Positions 12,480 through 25,600 of a stretch of DNA of 64,000 nt are shown here, piece after piece. The stretch is from Fasciola hepatica (taxonomy: Eukaryota > Platyhelminthes > Trematoda > Plagiorchiida > Fasciolidae). Each line of letters begins with the position of its first letter. The stretch's first letter is position 1. Location of the stretch: contig CANUEZ040000198.1 of NCBI GenBank assembly GCA_948099385.1, positions 4,807,881 to 4,871,880 of the forward strand. Reading direction: 5' to 3'. The notes under the pieces were generated by a model. It worked only from the letters and a program-made list of their open reading frames with translations, did not search any database and had not been told where the DNA came from. The position numbers were made by a program, and so were the translations under genes.

Positions 12480-12905
12480 AGCACCTCGGGAGCACAGATC
12501 AGCTGGGTTATCGCCAGACCTGACATGCTTCCACTGGTTCATGGCTGATTCGCCGTGAATAATCGTGAGTCGGTCCGCAACGAAAGTACTAAACCGGCTC
12601 CGGACGCTGGTAATGTAGTGAAGTACTATCGTTCAGTCCGTCTTAAAGCTAACCGACCAAATGTAGAAGTCGAAACATCTCACCGCTTGTACCGTCTTGA
12701 CTGCTAACACGGCTGCGCTGAGTTCAGGGCGTGGGATCGAGACCGACTTCAGTGGAGCAACGCGGGCTTTAGCAAACAGGATCCTCGTAGTATATTGTCC
12801 ATCTGCCGTGAACCATTGTCCGTACATCACGGCTCCATAACCGACTTCGGATTCATCGGAAAGGGCATGTAATTCTGCTATCCGTATTGCATGACCAGGA
12901 GCCAA
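12480..12905 (-). pseudogene. BEL/Pao RNase H-like domain remnant
   Basis: The domain removes RNA from the RNA-DNA hybrid during replication of the element. The frame at 12,633-12,905 shows ELHALSDESEVGYGAVMY near residues 11-28 and AKARVAPLKS with PRPELSAAVL near residues 45-70, the standard BEL/Pao signature. In other frames the following 150 bp read phrases such as VRSGDNPADLCSRG, also characteristic. The first acidic position, usually D in CDAS, reads SDES here. Stops and shifts separate it from the RT upstream and the integrase downstream. Confidence 0.8.
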
Positions 12906-13189
12906 ACAATGTTTATTTCCTTATGTTCCCCAATTTCTTCAAGGTGTGCAGAAATTCTTCCCAGTCCAGCCGGTCTAATCGGTTCAGTGACTGGTCCCAA
13001 TCGACTTTCTTACGGCACAGCCGCTGCAGCAAGATCTTTCCGGGTAGCAGCCATGGTGGAACGAAACCGAGCGGGTCGATCAGACTAGAGAGAGCGGATA
13101 GTATACCTCGACGGGTTACTGGCAGCTCGGGGACGCTTAACGCGAAAAAATTAGTCCTTTTTCGAGTCTCATTTTATTTCTCGTGTGCG

Positions 13190-13830
13190 TTAGATTTGGA
13201 GTGGAGAACCGTCCAAATCACTAACACTTTCGGCTGTCTCGTGGTTCGGAATGACTACGAGCACTTGTGAAGCGTTCGACATACCTTTCGTTAGTTGGAA
13301 GCTGCCCTCTTCTAGCAATCTTGTTAGGCTCCAGAACTGCGCTAGGGCCGGGTCTACATCATCGAATGACCCATGATAGTCGTCCACGTAGAAGTTTATG
13401 ATGAGGCTATCTACCACCGACCGGTGGAACAAAGCTCCATGTTTGTTCGCTGATTCTCGAAGGTCGTAGTTTGCACAAGACTGTAATGATGTGGCTCCGA
13501 AGAAGTGGACGGTCATCCCATAATTTATCAGTGCGTTGTCCCGGTCGTTCCCTTCCCACCAAAGTAAACGCAAAGCATCTCATTCTCCTACCGGTATTTT
13601 CACCTGGTGAAACATTTCAATGATATCGGCGGATAAGGCCACTCTACCCACTCAGAAACGGCACAAAACGTTGTGGTCCAGTCAGGTCCTTGTAGTAGGC
13701 GATCATTTAACGACTTTCCCCGGAACTTTGCTGCACAGTAGAAAGCCACGCGCAGTTTTTCGGGTTTCTTGGGGTTGATAACCGGTCGTGAGGTAGATAC
13801 CAGATACCCTTTCAGCCGTCGGTGTTAGCA
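13190..13830 (-). pseudogene. BEL/Pao reverse transcriptase remnant
   Basis: The palm is best seen at 13,190-13,573: FFGATSLQSCANYDLR near residues 24-40, then NFYVDDYHGSFDDV around the YVDD catalytic box, then QLTKGMSNASQVL. The two catalytic Asp residues of YVDD are kept. Upstream, up to about 13,830, shifted frames give phrases such as NPKKPEKLR and GKSLND that belong to the finger region. Downstream, 12,905-13,190 reads LIDPLGFV and GKILLQ, typical of the connection to RNase H. At least two frameshifts and several stops disable it. Confidence 0.85.
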
Positions 13831-13894
13831 GGCACCTTGTCAACGTATCCGAGAGCTCCATGGCCAGCATCACAGAACCTGCAACTTGCTTGCG

Positions 13895-14916
13895 TTATGG
13901 CATCGCGTGAAATGGCGTATGTACTGGTCCAAGGCTGATATTTCGGCTGTTCCTGAGCAGTGATTTAAACCTGGCTAGTATTAGACTTGTTTGCTCGGTT
14001 ACTGTCCGGATAAGTCGGTCAATTCTACTGTTGGCTATTTTGGTTTGCCTGTCCACATATTCGGCCAGGTCTTCGAAGTTAGCCTCCCGGTCGCCTTGGC
14101 TTATACGTTCCGCCTCTTCCGCCCACGGACCCTGTATTTCGGAAGAGACGTGACGGACTATGCCTTCCAAGGCGTACATTGCATTCAGGTCAGTCTTGTA
14201 ACCTAAATGACCGAATGCTACTGAGCAGTTCTGCAATTTGATCATCAGGTCGGCCGTTGTGTAGACGTCGCCCTTGGTTCTTTTTGCCTCTACCATCACG
14301 CCCTCTATTGGGTTACGGGCTAATTTGAAAGATTGGCCAAACAGGTTCACTCAAACTTTTCCTTGCTCATGTGTAGCCTTTTTCCGGTTCGGCCATGGTA
14401 CACCCATCGACAGCTTCCCTTGCTCGGCCTCGACAGTAATGAGTTAGATAGAGAAGCTTTTGTCCAGGGTCGGTTATCTTATTTTCCAAGAAAGTTTCGA
14501 ACTGCTTGACGAACTAACAGTAGTGTTCAGATAGCTCGTCAAAAACCGTCAGTTCTACTCTTGGCAGATCGATCGTTGGTGGCGTTGATGTTGTATAGTC
14601 GGCGACCGTGTGGAGTTTATTATTTTACTGTGCTCTGATCTATGGGAAAGGTCGTAGTCGTTGGTCTTCTGCTCACGTTTTTTTTTTATCTACGCTTCTG
14701 TTCTGCTTCCTGGGCCTGTTTCTTAGCCGATAACAGTTGTTGTTCTGGGTCTAATATCCTCAGCTTAAATAGATCGACATCCTTACAATCCATATTGCCC
14801 TCAGTAACGCATGAGCCAGCACTGACAGGACTAGGCGATCTAGCATGAGCCAAGGAACGAAAAGTACCCAAAACCTCCCCAGTGACTTGCCGCATTACAT
14901 TCTGTCCAGATTCCAA
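13895..14916 (-). pseudogene. BEL/Pao gag remnant
   Basis: Gag forms the particle that packages the element RNA. 14,686-14,916 gives the N-terminal part with a short charged helix (EQQLLSAKKQAQEAEQKRR). 14,350-14,620 read in shifted frames gives phrases such as FETFLENKITDP and a GY-containing block like the DUF1759 family. 13,895-14,350 gives TTADLMIKLQNCSVAFGHLG and LNAMYALEGIVRHVSSEIQG, then FEDLAEYVDRQT. Order and spacing fit a BEL/Pao gag. No zinc-knuckle and no protease follow before RT begins near 13,830, which points to an internal deletion. Confidence 0.75.
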
Positions 14917-14979
14917 TGGCTTTGATCCTTTTTCTTGGTTTTTGCGAGTTTTCTCGTTCCAAATTGGTCAATTACCTAT

Positions 14980-15340
14980 TGTAACACACGTTCGAGGAAT
15001 GCGTAGCCAACTTCACAACGGATCCCGAAATCAAAAGGCGATCATCCGTGATATTATACGACACTATATTATTGAATGAACAATGACACCAAACGGAGAC
15101 AAACCTCAATTATGAGATCACAAGGTCTCATCAATCGAGAAACCGAATTGCGACGTGCGGGCGAGGAGCACATGCGTCACGCAGGTCCGGAACAAGGATA
15201 TGACAAAGTAGGGCTCTGGGCACGAACAAACAAAAATTGGCCATAAAAACAAACAGTGCGTAAAGACACGTCAATAGTACAGGCAAGTGAGCGATTTTGA
15301 GTAAAACATGGAACTGCAGAGGTTTTAGGGGGATTTTCCA
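14980..15340 (-). repeat. 5' LTR core of the BEL/Pao element
   Basis: This is the partner of 9,822-10,182 with one visible mismatch in 361 bp. Because the body reads on the minus strand, this copy is the upstream LTR and should hold the promoter. Identity stops sharply at 15,340, but the next 32 bp to about 15,372 (minus-strand start TGTTGGGTGGCA) look like the genuine LTR beginning of a BEL element. The neighbouring host DNA gives no obvious 5-bp duplication. Confidence 0.85.
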
Positions 15341-15372
15341 CGAACGTTCGTTACACAGACTGCCACCCAACA

Positions 15373-18300
15373 GCGATTCGCAATCGTTCCTTTATGTCAT
15401 TTGTATCAATTGAGATGATAGACAATCAAAAATGCCATCGCATTCATCGGTCACGAAAATATGAGTTATATATCAAATAGAACATATGCTCAATGAGGCA
15501 TTTTTGTTGGTTGGTTGGTCCGACGCCTCATTCTCATTCAATAAAACGCTTTTATTTACTTACATCTCTACATCCGGGTTATCCGCTCCATCCAGCATAC
15601 CTCTTGGACTGATTGCGAAAGATTTTAAAATTCTCGTCAGGTCCCTTTAACAATAATCTCGACATAGTGGCATCACTTGGGATTTGCTCATCTTATTTAT
15701 CGCAACCCAGCAATAAAATGCATGTTTGAATTTCTTCCGCAATATTTTATGAGATTGCACACAACCCCTCGTTCCCGATCTCAAAAATGGTACATCATTG
15801 TCTTTCATTCGATAACAATATACACATACATTTGTTCGCACCAGAGCATATGGACCCTTTGTGTTTTATGGCTTGCTCGTTTCCCAACAACCCATATTCC
15901 AGCATCACCGACTTTCTAAGCTCGTTCTCTTCATAAAACGCTTTTCTTCTGATGCTGGTTTCGTATTCACTCGCAGATATACAAAGCACATACTTTGGAG
16001 ACAGATTCCCTAGATACACTTCTGGCCTTAATGACAGGGATCTTTCGTCTTTTAACTAAGATGAATTTTGCCTCATCAATAAGCTCAACCGAAAAATGTG
16101 TAGTCAATTTCAAGTGATGTGATTTTTTACACACATTATTATGTCTAAACGATTTAGCTGACTTGATTTGACCTAATTTGACAATATGTTTTAATAATTA
16201 AATGAGAGAAATGGACGTGAAAACGGGAGTAAGAATAATCAAGATATTGACAATGAAAATAACACAGTCACTGTCCATAAAACTTGCTCGACATGTACTT
16301 GTTCACAACGATCGTCGAGGGCACGCTGATATTCTGCCCTACTTGTAATACTTGGAGCCGTCTTCCAATTTATTCCGCGTTCAATCCCCCGTAGACATTG
16401 GGGAAAATAATGAATTTCTTCCTCCTGTCATTGCTTTGTTACTTAGTGATCCTATAACCATGATGAATCAATTTCATATTTTGTTGACATTATCGAATTT
16501 ATGAAACGGTGATATGGTTCGTGACAGTTGAAAAACGCCCTTGAATTGTTCTCAAGCAAACGCTTTGAGCAGAAACTCATCACTGGAGCTAGTATTATTA
16601 GAAAACAATCGCGAAGTGCACACAACACTTGCCAGATTGCACTGATACTACTTCAGCGCAAAAATAAAATTTCCAAATTCAAACGTCATATTCTAACTAA
16701 ATCCCCATTCAGCGCATTATGTTTGTTGTGCTGTTCTTTAGGCAAATAGCGCAGACACCTTAACTTCGTGAATATTCGGATAACACGTTTAGTTTCCGAT
16801 AATTATCGGTGGAAATTTTTATGTCGAATTGTCGATAGATTTATGATATTTACTGGATCCAAAACAAGTATTGCCTACGTAACCGCACCTACAAAAATAT
16901 GATGGTTGTCCGAACGGAATCTGATCCACTGAATCCACTGAATTGGAGACGATTTTGAAAAATTGCCTATCGCGATATTTGGACCAAGTGCATTCGACAA
17001 CGGAAGAAACTCCAGCCATGTTGCTTATATCAAGCAGTCTTAGATCGCTACTTAAATGGTTGGATTTCAGCGATTTGACATAATTCCAAGGCAATAATCT
17101 CCGACCAGCCAGTAGGATCATGATGAGCCAACTCAGTCAGACCATGGTCAAGATGAAGGACCTCAAAGACTCAACAGTACACTGACACCAACAAAAGTCA
17201 AAACCACTTTAGAGAAGCTCCTGATTGCGCAGCAGGAACCGTGGCCAAGAATGATGATCTTGTTGATCTAAACGAGAAGACGGAACGGTCGATTGAACGC
17301 AAACAGCCTACCGCACCGGTTCGAAAATCTGTACGTAAAGCAAGCCAAATCGATGAGAAAATTCTGAGGGAGGAAGGTTGTAGTGATTTGATCGTCTACA
17401 CACGCGGTCCAGTGCGATGTAGCTTTATTTCCAGTATCCAGCTCATCAGGTTAATCCCGACGGTACTTCTTAGGTCGTGTCAGTCCAACGAGGTTGCATT
17501 GTGATCAAGCAGGACGATTTTTGCCAATAAGTTCAAGCCCATTTGTGTACATGAACAAATGAACACCAACCAAATGTGATAGAATACATTCTTGCTATAC
17601 TTTTCTGTTCTTGTCGTTCTTCCAGTGCGCGTATTCCGGGTTCAGGTTTTTTCATTACGTACATTAGCTTGTTAGATACGATTCTTACAGGTACCATGTT
17701 TGATTTCCATTTATCTGGTTGGGAGTGTTTGTGTTGGATCTCTGAATGATATATGGTAATTACGGGTTTTGAAACAATTATTGTCCTCGTAGCCGCACCT
17801 ACAACAACATGACGATTGTTCGAACCGAATCTGAACCACTGAATCCTCTAAAGCAACAGACCGAATTGAACGTACATTTCGCAATTGAGAGTCTGCTTGG
17901 TGATAAAGACTGCGCTAATCCATGAAGTAGTATTGGTGAACTACTAAATCAATCAATGGAAATTGAACAGACGCTATACAGTGTGACTTTTATCTGGTGC
18001 GCAAATATCTGTAGGTCGTGATGAGCGACAAGCCAGTGCTAATGGCAAAACTCACAATGCTGCCAAACTGTATCAGTGACATATTACATGTGTATTTTCG
18101 GTCCACCATAGATTCAGGATCTGGTGTTAAAGTTGAATTGTGAGCAGAGAACAACGGTTCACGAAGCAATTGGATTATCCAGTTCGAGTTCAACAGAGTT
18201 TCTTCGTGAAATATTAGACTGCGTTCTTTCATTATTATTCTTTGAACGTTTCGTATCTGAGAGGTACTCAATACTATAAGATCAAGACATTCAGCCATGA

Positions 18301-19065
18301 TATCATCTGAACAGTTGCTCAGTTTGAAACACATACTGCTTTATACTGAGAGTCACTGATTCGTTATTTTGGCATGTGCATATTCTGAGACGAATGCAAG
18401 TATCACGTATACTGTCGGCTAACGATTTATGTCAAAGTACTTATCTTATCGCATTCTGCATTCATACTGCAATCATCATTCTTGCTGTCGAGGTATTTTT
18501 CAGAATACTAAGACACAACCAGGAAACCACGAGTTTTGTTTCGTTCATCATTTACCACGCAAATATCTAATGTACCATTAAACAAAACTACTCTTGCATT
18601 ACGCTTGTGCAATAGATATATTTTGAACAATAATCATCAACAGAACTTGGACTTGGCTTCGTGCTAACGCAAGGTCTGTTGCGCACCACGAAAGCGTGCT
18701 TCAATATTATTGATTTCCCAAATTGATTTGTGGTTTGAGGATGCCCTTGTTTTTTCGTACAACTTTTAGTTTGTTCAATGTGATCGCACAGCATGAATAA
18801 AATTGCTTTCTAAAATCTGAAAATATCCTCGTGACGATTTTGGATAGACGTTCTTACAGGAATGTAAATTTTGGAACTCGCAATATAGACAATGCCGCAT
18901 AAGCGACCAAGCATTATCTGTTCAATTTCACATAGAAATAAGCTTGGTGCAATATCTAAGCCACGTTTGCTTCGCATTATGCGCCGTGTTTCTGTTATAT
19001 TCACTGATGATAATCCGTACGAGGAAAATCATAAATAATCATGCTCAAATGCCCAGTGTTGATAG
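15373..19065. other. Unclassified stretch with one short direct repeat
   Basis: No recognisable coding region is present. 16,861-16,940 and 17,771-17,850 are about 80 percent identical (shared anchors CCGCACCTACAA and CACTGAATCC) and lie 910 bp apart in the same orientation. The 87-codon frame at 17,241-17,504 is charged and lacks a motif I know. Parts of 18.1-18.4 kb weakly resemble 26.3-26.6 kb, suggesting an old dispersed repeat. Confidence 0.4.
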
Positions 19066-19611
19066 CTAGCGTACCTTTTAAAACAGCACAACAATTTCCT
19101 CATGGAAAAGTGCACGAGAATCGTATTTGAAGTCCAAATTACTGTCTGGTCTGAGTATCTAACCGATGAATACGCCTCCTCTCGTACTGAATAAGTAACG
19201 AATATGGTGTGATATTTGTGTTGAACGGGAATGATGCAATGAAAGCTTGTATACGCATAACTTGCAAACAGGTTGACATGTGTTGCTTTGATCTATTCGT
19301 GTGTGTGTATGCATTGTGTGTATATGCGTAATCGAGAACTGTACGTGTAGTATTTGCACGCTTGTGACACGTCATGTTTGGATTCGTGCTAGTGAAGCAC
19401 TCATCATTTTTTCGATGGCAATCAATCCCATTGTGAATCAAAGACCTCATGACTAAAGCTATCAAGTTGATTTTAAAAATGGGTGGTACATGATAACTCT
19501 GAGAAACGTTTCATTTCTATTTTACGAACCATCTAACTGAAAAATTTCGAGATAACTCTGTGCTCAGATTTCGTCTTACCAGATTATGGATGGGTGTATT
19601 TGTACCACTTT
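19066..19611 (-). repeat. R2 dispersed repeat, copy at 19 kb
   Basis: About 545 bp match 47,034-47,543 in the same orientation at high identity, apart from a 36-bp length difference near 19,130-19,190. A related but more diverged version lies in the palindrome (about 55,260-55,690 and its inverted and tandem copies). The centre is TG-rich on the plus strand (19,300-19,325). The 108-codon minus-strand frame (19,139-19,465) is preserved in both close copies, but it follows simple-sequence content and shows no domain. Strand is arbitrary here. Confidence 0.75.
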
Positions 19612-22600
19612 CTTGCAATGAGGATTTGGTATTGTTACTATTATTATCATCCCAATTGATTTCAGCCATCAAAGAATTGTTTTTCTTGTGATTATAACTG
19701 ATATCATGTTCACGACCAATAAATCGCAATTATTTGTCAGATTATTTTATAAATTAAATCAAAACATTTAACTCACAATGAAAACTATGGATAATAAACA
19801 ACTTTAAACCATCCGCCTTGACAATTATCCCGTAGAAGTCTCAAACTATTTCACCGTAATATGACTAGTCGTTCTCTGGTACTTTGTTTCGACGGCGTAA
19901 AAGATTTTCCTCGTTTAGGGTCATGTCACCAGTCCACACTGTTTGCTCGTCGATACACGATATATATATTGAAACTGAGAAGTACCACTTATATTTGTTT
20001 TCTCACACTCATTTAAGAGTCTAGAATAATGTTGCTAAGTTGTGAAGAGAAGTGTGGGGTATCAGCTTGTACAGTATTACATAAGGTGAACAATCTCCAG
20101 GCGCCGCAATAAAAGATCACACACAACTCTCAGTTCGCGGATTTGTGACCCTGAATCTCCCCTGTTGTCACGAGATACGTTTTTTTCGGTTACACTCACC
20201 TCCTGACTAACGGAGTAATTTACACTTTAAATCTGGAATACACCTATGACTGAGAGGTGTTTTAGTTTCTTATGCATATTAACTTAAAAACAAGGACATG
20301 AGGCCGGAACTATCTATGCTTACATTACCGCGCCATAACAGATACTTGTTTCAACCGTTTTTATAGAGTTGTCTTATTCTTTGTTCTTGTCTACCCAAGC
20401 TATAGGGCCGAGATCCTCAGAGGTTGGTTTTACATCACCACTGCTCGGTATAACATCGTTCCACCATTGGATCTTCAAGGTTGACGACCCGTTGACCGCA
20501 CAGCAATTGACTTCTATGATGGGTGACTTGGTTCGTGGTTCAAGTCGCATTAGTTTACTCCCAATTCGAGGCACAGTGGGGCTCGGAGGATGCACACTAC
20601 TGATGATTTATAACAAAAGTAACATAATGGTGCTGTGCTTCTGTGGATTCTATAGGTAGTTGTAGTGTGTTACCGCATGATGAATCGCTTGGAATCAAAT
20701 CAAATTTCAAATTATTTAAGTTCGTGAAAAATACACTCATCTCTATTTATAATGTGAGAATCCATAACAGAAAACTGAAACGATACGATAGTGAGTGCTT
20801 TTCATTTTTGTATAAGCTCATCTAGATTTGGCTATATCGTGACATGGTTAATGAAGTTTTGAAACGCTTCTGAATCCAAGTGCCGGATCAGTGGCTTGTA
20901 CATTTTGATAATTATCACCAGCGTATGAATGAGAATATGTAAGTCAAGATATAGTGACAAAATCGGCAGGAGTTAGTCGGTCCTGTTTCTTGTGGTTGTA
21001 GCAATCACTCTTCTTCCGTGGCAAATCCTGCAGTGGACGAATGACAACGTTCGAAAATGGAATGAGAAATCGGTATAACCGTCGTGGTTAGCGGTTTTTC
21101 GGCGACAACAGTTTAGCATATGAGTAGAATCGCGTCAATATAAATAAATTGTGGGCTTCTACAGTACTAATTGCAGAAGTAATTAGTGTCCAGGACAACC
21201 TATGTATCAATTGATCAGGATGATGATTTTAGCATGCGTATAAAAAGAGCGGTCACTTCTGTCAGAACCTTCTCTTCCAAAATGAATACGAACATAACCT
21301 GCATATGCGTTTTCTTCTTGGTGCTGGTACAGTAAAATCCAATAAAAATCGGCGTTTAAATTTCCAGTTGCGCTGGAATGAATGCACACTGTCGTGAATG
21401 AAACAATATCCACAATAATCTCACAGAGGTTAGATGGAAAAAGGAGATTTTAGTTCAGAACTGAGTGACGTAGAACAAATTCCCATAGATTTCTCAATAA
21501 CAGGCTTGTAGTCAGTGTGTGACATAATCAGCTTTCATTGGGGGAAACAGCGTGAGTCTGAAGAAACTGTCGAACCCTGGGTAGATGTGTGTCACCTCTC
21601 ATCCATAATTTGTGGTATCCTGTTCCGGCCTTTGCTATTCAGAATGTGTCATTCCTGGGCATAATCAAGCAAGTTTCTCTAAGTAACTGATCGAATCTGA
21701 CCATAGGAAAATATAGCAATAGGATTGCGCGTCTCACATTTTAATATCGAACATAAACGTATGGAAATACCAGGACAAAATGCAGCTGGTGAAATATAAA
21801 AACGGACATGATTCTAGTTTTCTGAAACAACATGACTGACAGTGAGTTAATTCTTGGTCAACAGTGGTGACTAACTTTGTATTGTTGGACATAATGAGAT
21901 TATTTTGGAAACAAGACTGAGGTAGTCGGATCTTCCAGTGAAGTCAGTTATCATCAAACATTTGATGTCTTGCATCCCGGTGTTTGAATATTCAGTAGTG
22001 CAAAACTGTCCAAGCTGTCTAAGTTCAGTGTCGATGTGTTCAGGATTATATAAGAAGCGAGCAAGGTGGGTAACGATGGATTGCCGTTGGGCAGTCGTAT
22101 GCTTATGAATGGTTTCATATTTACTAATACGAATGGAGTAAAAAGGAACATTAGCTAATTTTTTCGTGAATCGGGTGATGTTAGTGATACGAAACTCTCT
22201 CAAAGAATCATTTTCGCATTTTCTGATTATGTGTTAAAATAAAGTCTTTGAGATTTCCACGAGGTATACTACTAGCATGAGATAAGTGCATGAGAAATTC
22301 CCTTGTGGTGATGTCTCCGGCTAATTAACCAGAGAAGGACACGGGGAAAGAAAACGAATTCTGAGACAATGTGCATGCAAGATTGCAGGTCAGTCTCCTA
22401 AGTTTCGGTAAAGGGCAGGCAACGTGTTCAGTCTATAAATATAATGGGTGATCGAAACCTCGGGGTATTTGGCAAATAACAGTTTTCTACTGGGGACATT
22501 TTTTTCGTGAATATCTGAGATAAATTCCGACAAGCCCACATGCTTACAACCTTTGAAAAAAGAAAGGAGAAAATCTGGTCATTTGTATGTAATTCAGTTG

Positions 22601-25600
22601 AGGCCATGAACTTTGAACCAATGCTAAAGATCTAAAATATCAGACTGGATTTTGAATACAGCTTCTTCTGCATAATTCGGCACGAAACATCAGTCTCCAA
22701 TAGGCATGCGGGACTTGTGGGTTAAGAACGGGGGACAGGATTGTGTTTTTAGGACACCTTGGATTCCATCCATGATAGAAGACCTATCTCAGTGTTTTGT
22801 GAATTTCTACCAGTTAAAAACATGAGCAAATGATAATCCAGTGATTGAGGAGTTCATTCTGTTGTGTGGAAGATGATCGAGAGGGTTTTGTCGATCAATA
22901 CTGTGAAATAGCTCATGGTAATAAGGAAAACTGGTGAAGATTTTCCCGGTACTTGAGTTATATACCTCAAGAAAGAGCTACTTTGTAGCAGGGTCCGATG
23001 TCCCCAGGGGATGTCTACGAGTAGTCCAAACTGAATCAAGATTATTATTGAAGTACAGACCAGTGTAAACATCAGTTTTGGTAAAAAGGTTAAAAGGTTA
23101 TTAATACCAAACTGCATCAAGAATCTCGGCTGAGAACGGTTGAAGTCTCCACAAACAAGGTACAGAGAAATAATACATTAGCTCTAAAATTTGAAAGAAG
23201 AAATCCCAGGAAAACGTCTCTAAACCCGATAAGGCACGCGAAAGAATTGATAGCATTCTCAAGAACAGTTGAGCAATGTCTTTTCATCTGTTTTGGTTTG
23301 CACAAGATTACAGATGCACCCATTTGATAACTCGAGTGCATAAAAAGCACCTGAACAAACGTACACTAAATACCTTCGCTCAAGGCGACAAACCATCCTC
23401 CACGCTTCTTACGAGGCGAGAATCTGTTAACTGGGTAGAAAGTAAAATTTGGATAATTTGGTCATCAGCATTGTCACTGAGTCGCGATTCTTGTTGCAGT
23501 ATGATTTCAAGCTGCTATTATTCCGCACGGAGAATAAAACCGTTCAAATCACTGAAATGTCCGATGAGTAAGTACACATTTGAACTGAGAATCATGAGCA
23601 TGCACATGTGTGATGATCTTGCTGCCGTAGGGCTACCTTAATACTATACTGCGCCTCTTCGATATTTCTAAATCATTTGTACATATCCATTTAATTCTGT
23701 GTTGATAAACTCAATGATGGAAATGGGAAAGATACATGAATAATTCGAAATATCCCGTCAACAGTTGTTTTTGTGAGTATTGATTGCACCGCCGGCAGTT
23801 TCTGGGTGGAATCAGTGTTTGGAATACGTCTGATTGATTCAAACGACCGTACTGCCGTAATAAATGATCCTAAGAAAACGCCGATTTAGATCTCCTGTCT
23901 AATAGGCCTTGTCCTTTTCATCCAGATCATACAAACAGAAATGGGATAAAGGTCCGAGAGATTAGCACTTTGCGTACTCTGGCCGACCCTGGACTGAAAA
24001 CGTCAGTACATATTAAGGTGCGGTAATGAGAACACTGCATTCAAGTTCATTATCCTGGAGTTACCCTCCTACAATGCGTAAGGAAGGGAGATTGAGTTTC
24101 GCAGTGTTGATGCATAAATAAACAAACGTTTTGTGTCTAATATGTTCTAGAAAAAAGAGGTAGGTGATGCATCATGATAAGAATCGCGTCGCCGAACGCC
24201 AATAGTTTCGGCATTCAATTATGTAACGCTACTCTGAAAGACTGAGTCAAGTCAAATTTTTGGCCTGATGCAATGAAGCGTGGCCCCTGTGGGTTGTCTC
24301 ATCAATTCCGACAGTCAATCTGCCATGAGTTTTGACACTCTTTGAACCGAGCAAAGATTCGTTCTGTCAACGCATACGTCACAGACGCAGCAATTGAACT
24401 GAGAGAGTCATTAGGTTCAGTCCAATTGTTTGAGTGATTTTAGAAAATCAAACCCTCTGGTCACCGGCAGCCATTGCAAATGCATCGATTCGCAGATGTG
24501 TATTTGGGCTTATTTATGATTTCGAATGATTTGGGTAAACGCGTGATAACGTTTGATGGGCAAAATGATAAAACTTGGCTCTTTTTGACCAAAGTCATTT
24601 TCTTGTTCGTGAGTGTCAACTTCTCGTGTTACTTCACAAATTTTCCGGGTAACTTCTGTTCAGTAAGGTCCATTTCACTGAAATGTTTTAATTTGGCTGT
24701 CGACAAGAGTGAACAAAATGCCAACATATCGTTACCTTTTTCCTGCTCCAGAACTCCGATGTTCAGTAGGTTGCTGGTGAAAGCACTGGGATGAGTCCAT
24801 TACGGTCACATTCCAGAAGTGTTTCTTTCGTCGTTCCCTCTTTGTTATCAGTGTTCTGCGTTTCAAATGTATTGAGTAGGGAAGGTAGTATCCAGTCACC
24901 GAGGAACATTAGCACTTGGTTCTGTGATGGATGGGAATGGGAGCTACCAGGGGAGCATTTTCAGTGAAGGGAATTCATCTATGGAGTGATATATATGTGT
25001 GAGGCTTATTGCAGAATTTCGACAAGTAGTTGCAAACCACCTCAAGCAGTTTAGCAACATGGAACTGAATATCTCATATCCCCAATGATTTGTGGGGTAT
25101 TTGAAAAAAAATGTTAAGCTTAGCTGTGAACTGCACGCACTTTGTATTACGATGCTTGAAAGCTTGCATAGCTCATTACGGATTCACAGTGGTGAGGGCA
25201 GTATCAGGCACAAACAAAAAGTCCTACTTCGGTGATAAAACCACACGCCTTCTCCCGTCCATAATCGAGAACAAGATTGGGACCAACTATTGTCTGAACC
25301 GACCGGACCCGATTCAGCCAATCGAGTTGCTATACATTAGCCAACCAGGAAAGGCGCTCATCAATAGCAGTTGAGGCAATAAGTTCGCAGGAAAGGATTT
25401 GTTCATTATCACCGCATATCCTATGTGAGTGAGATATTTTGAATAAAGGAGCCAGTTAGAATGTGAACAGACGGTCATATTGACCCTTGACCTCCGGTTG
25501 GCATTGTACTACGGTCTACTGAATGACAAATGCGATTTTCACTTTATTCGAATAAACTCGAGTCTCTTGTGTGGTAGTGCCCTGTGCCTCCTATCTGGGC

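Larger units (their letters stand above)
9822..15340 (-). mobile_element. BEL/Pao LTR retrotransposon, defective, minus strand
   Basis: Two LTR cores (9,822-10,182 and 14,980-15,340) flank a minus-strand body in BEL/Pao order: gag, RT, RNase H, integrase zinc-binding and core domains, then a C-terminal DUF5641-like segment ending at 10,843. Each domain is recognisable, but the reading frame is broken many times. No protease is visible between gag (ending near 13,895) and RT (starting near 13,830), so about 1 kb seems deleted. The 4.8-kb internal region is short for the superfamily. Host-flank duplications could not be found on either LTR model. The near-identical LTRs contrast with the ruined body. 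A clear primer-binding site next to the right-hand (5') LTR was not identified. Confidence 0.88.
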
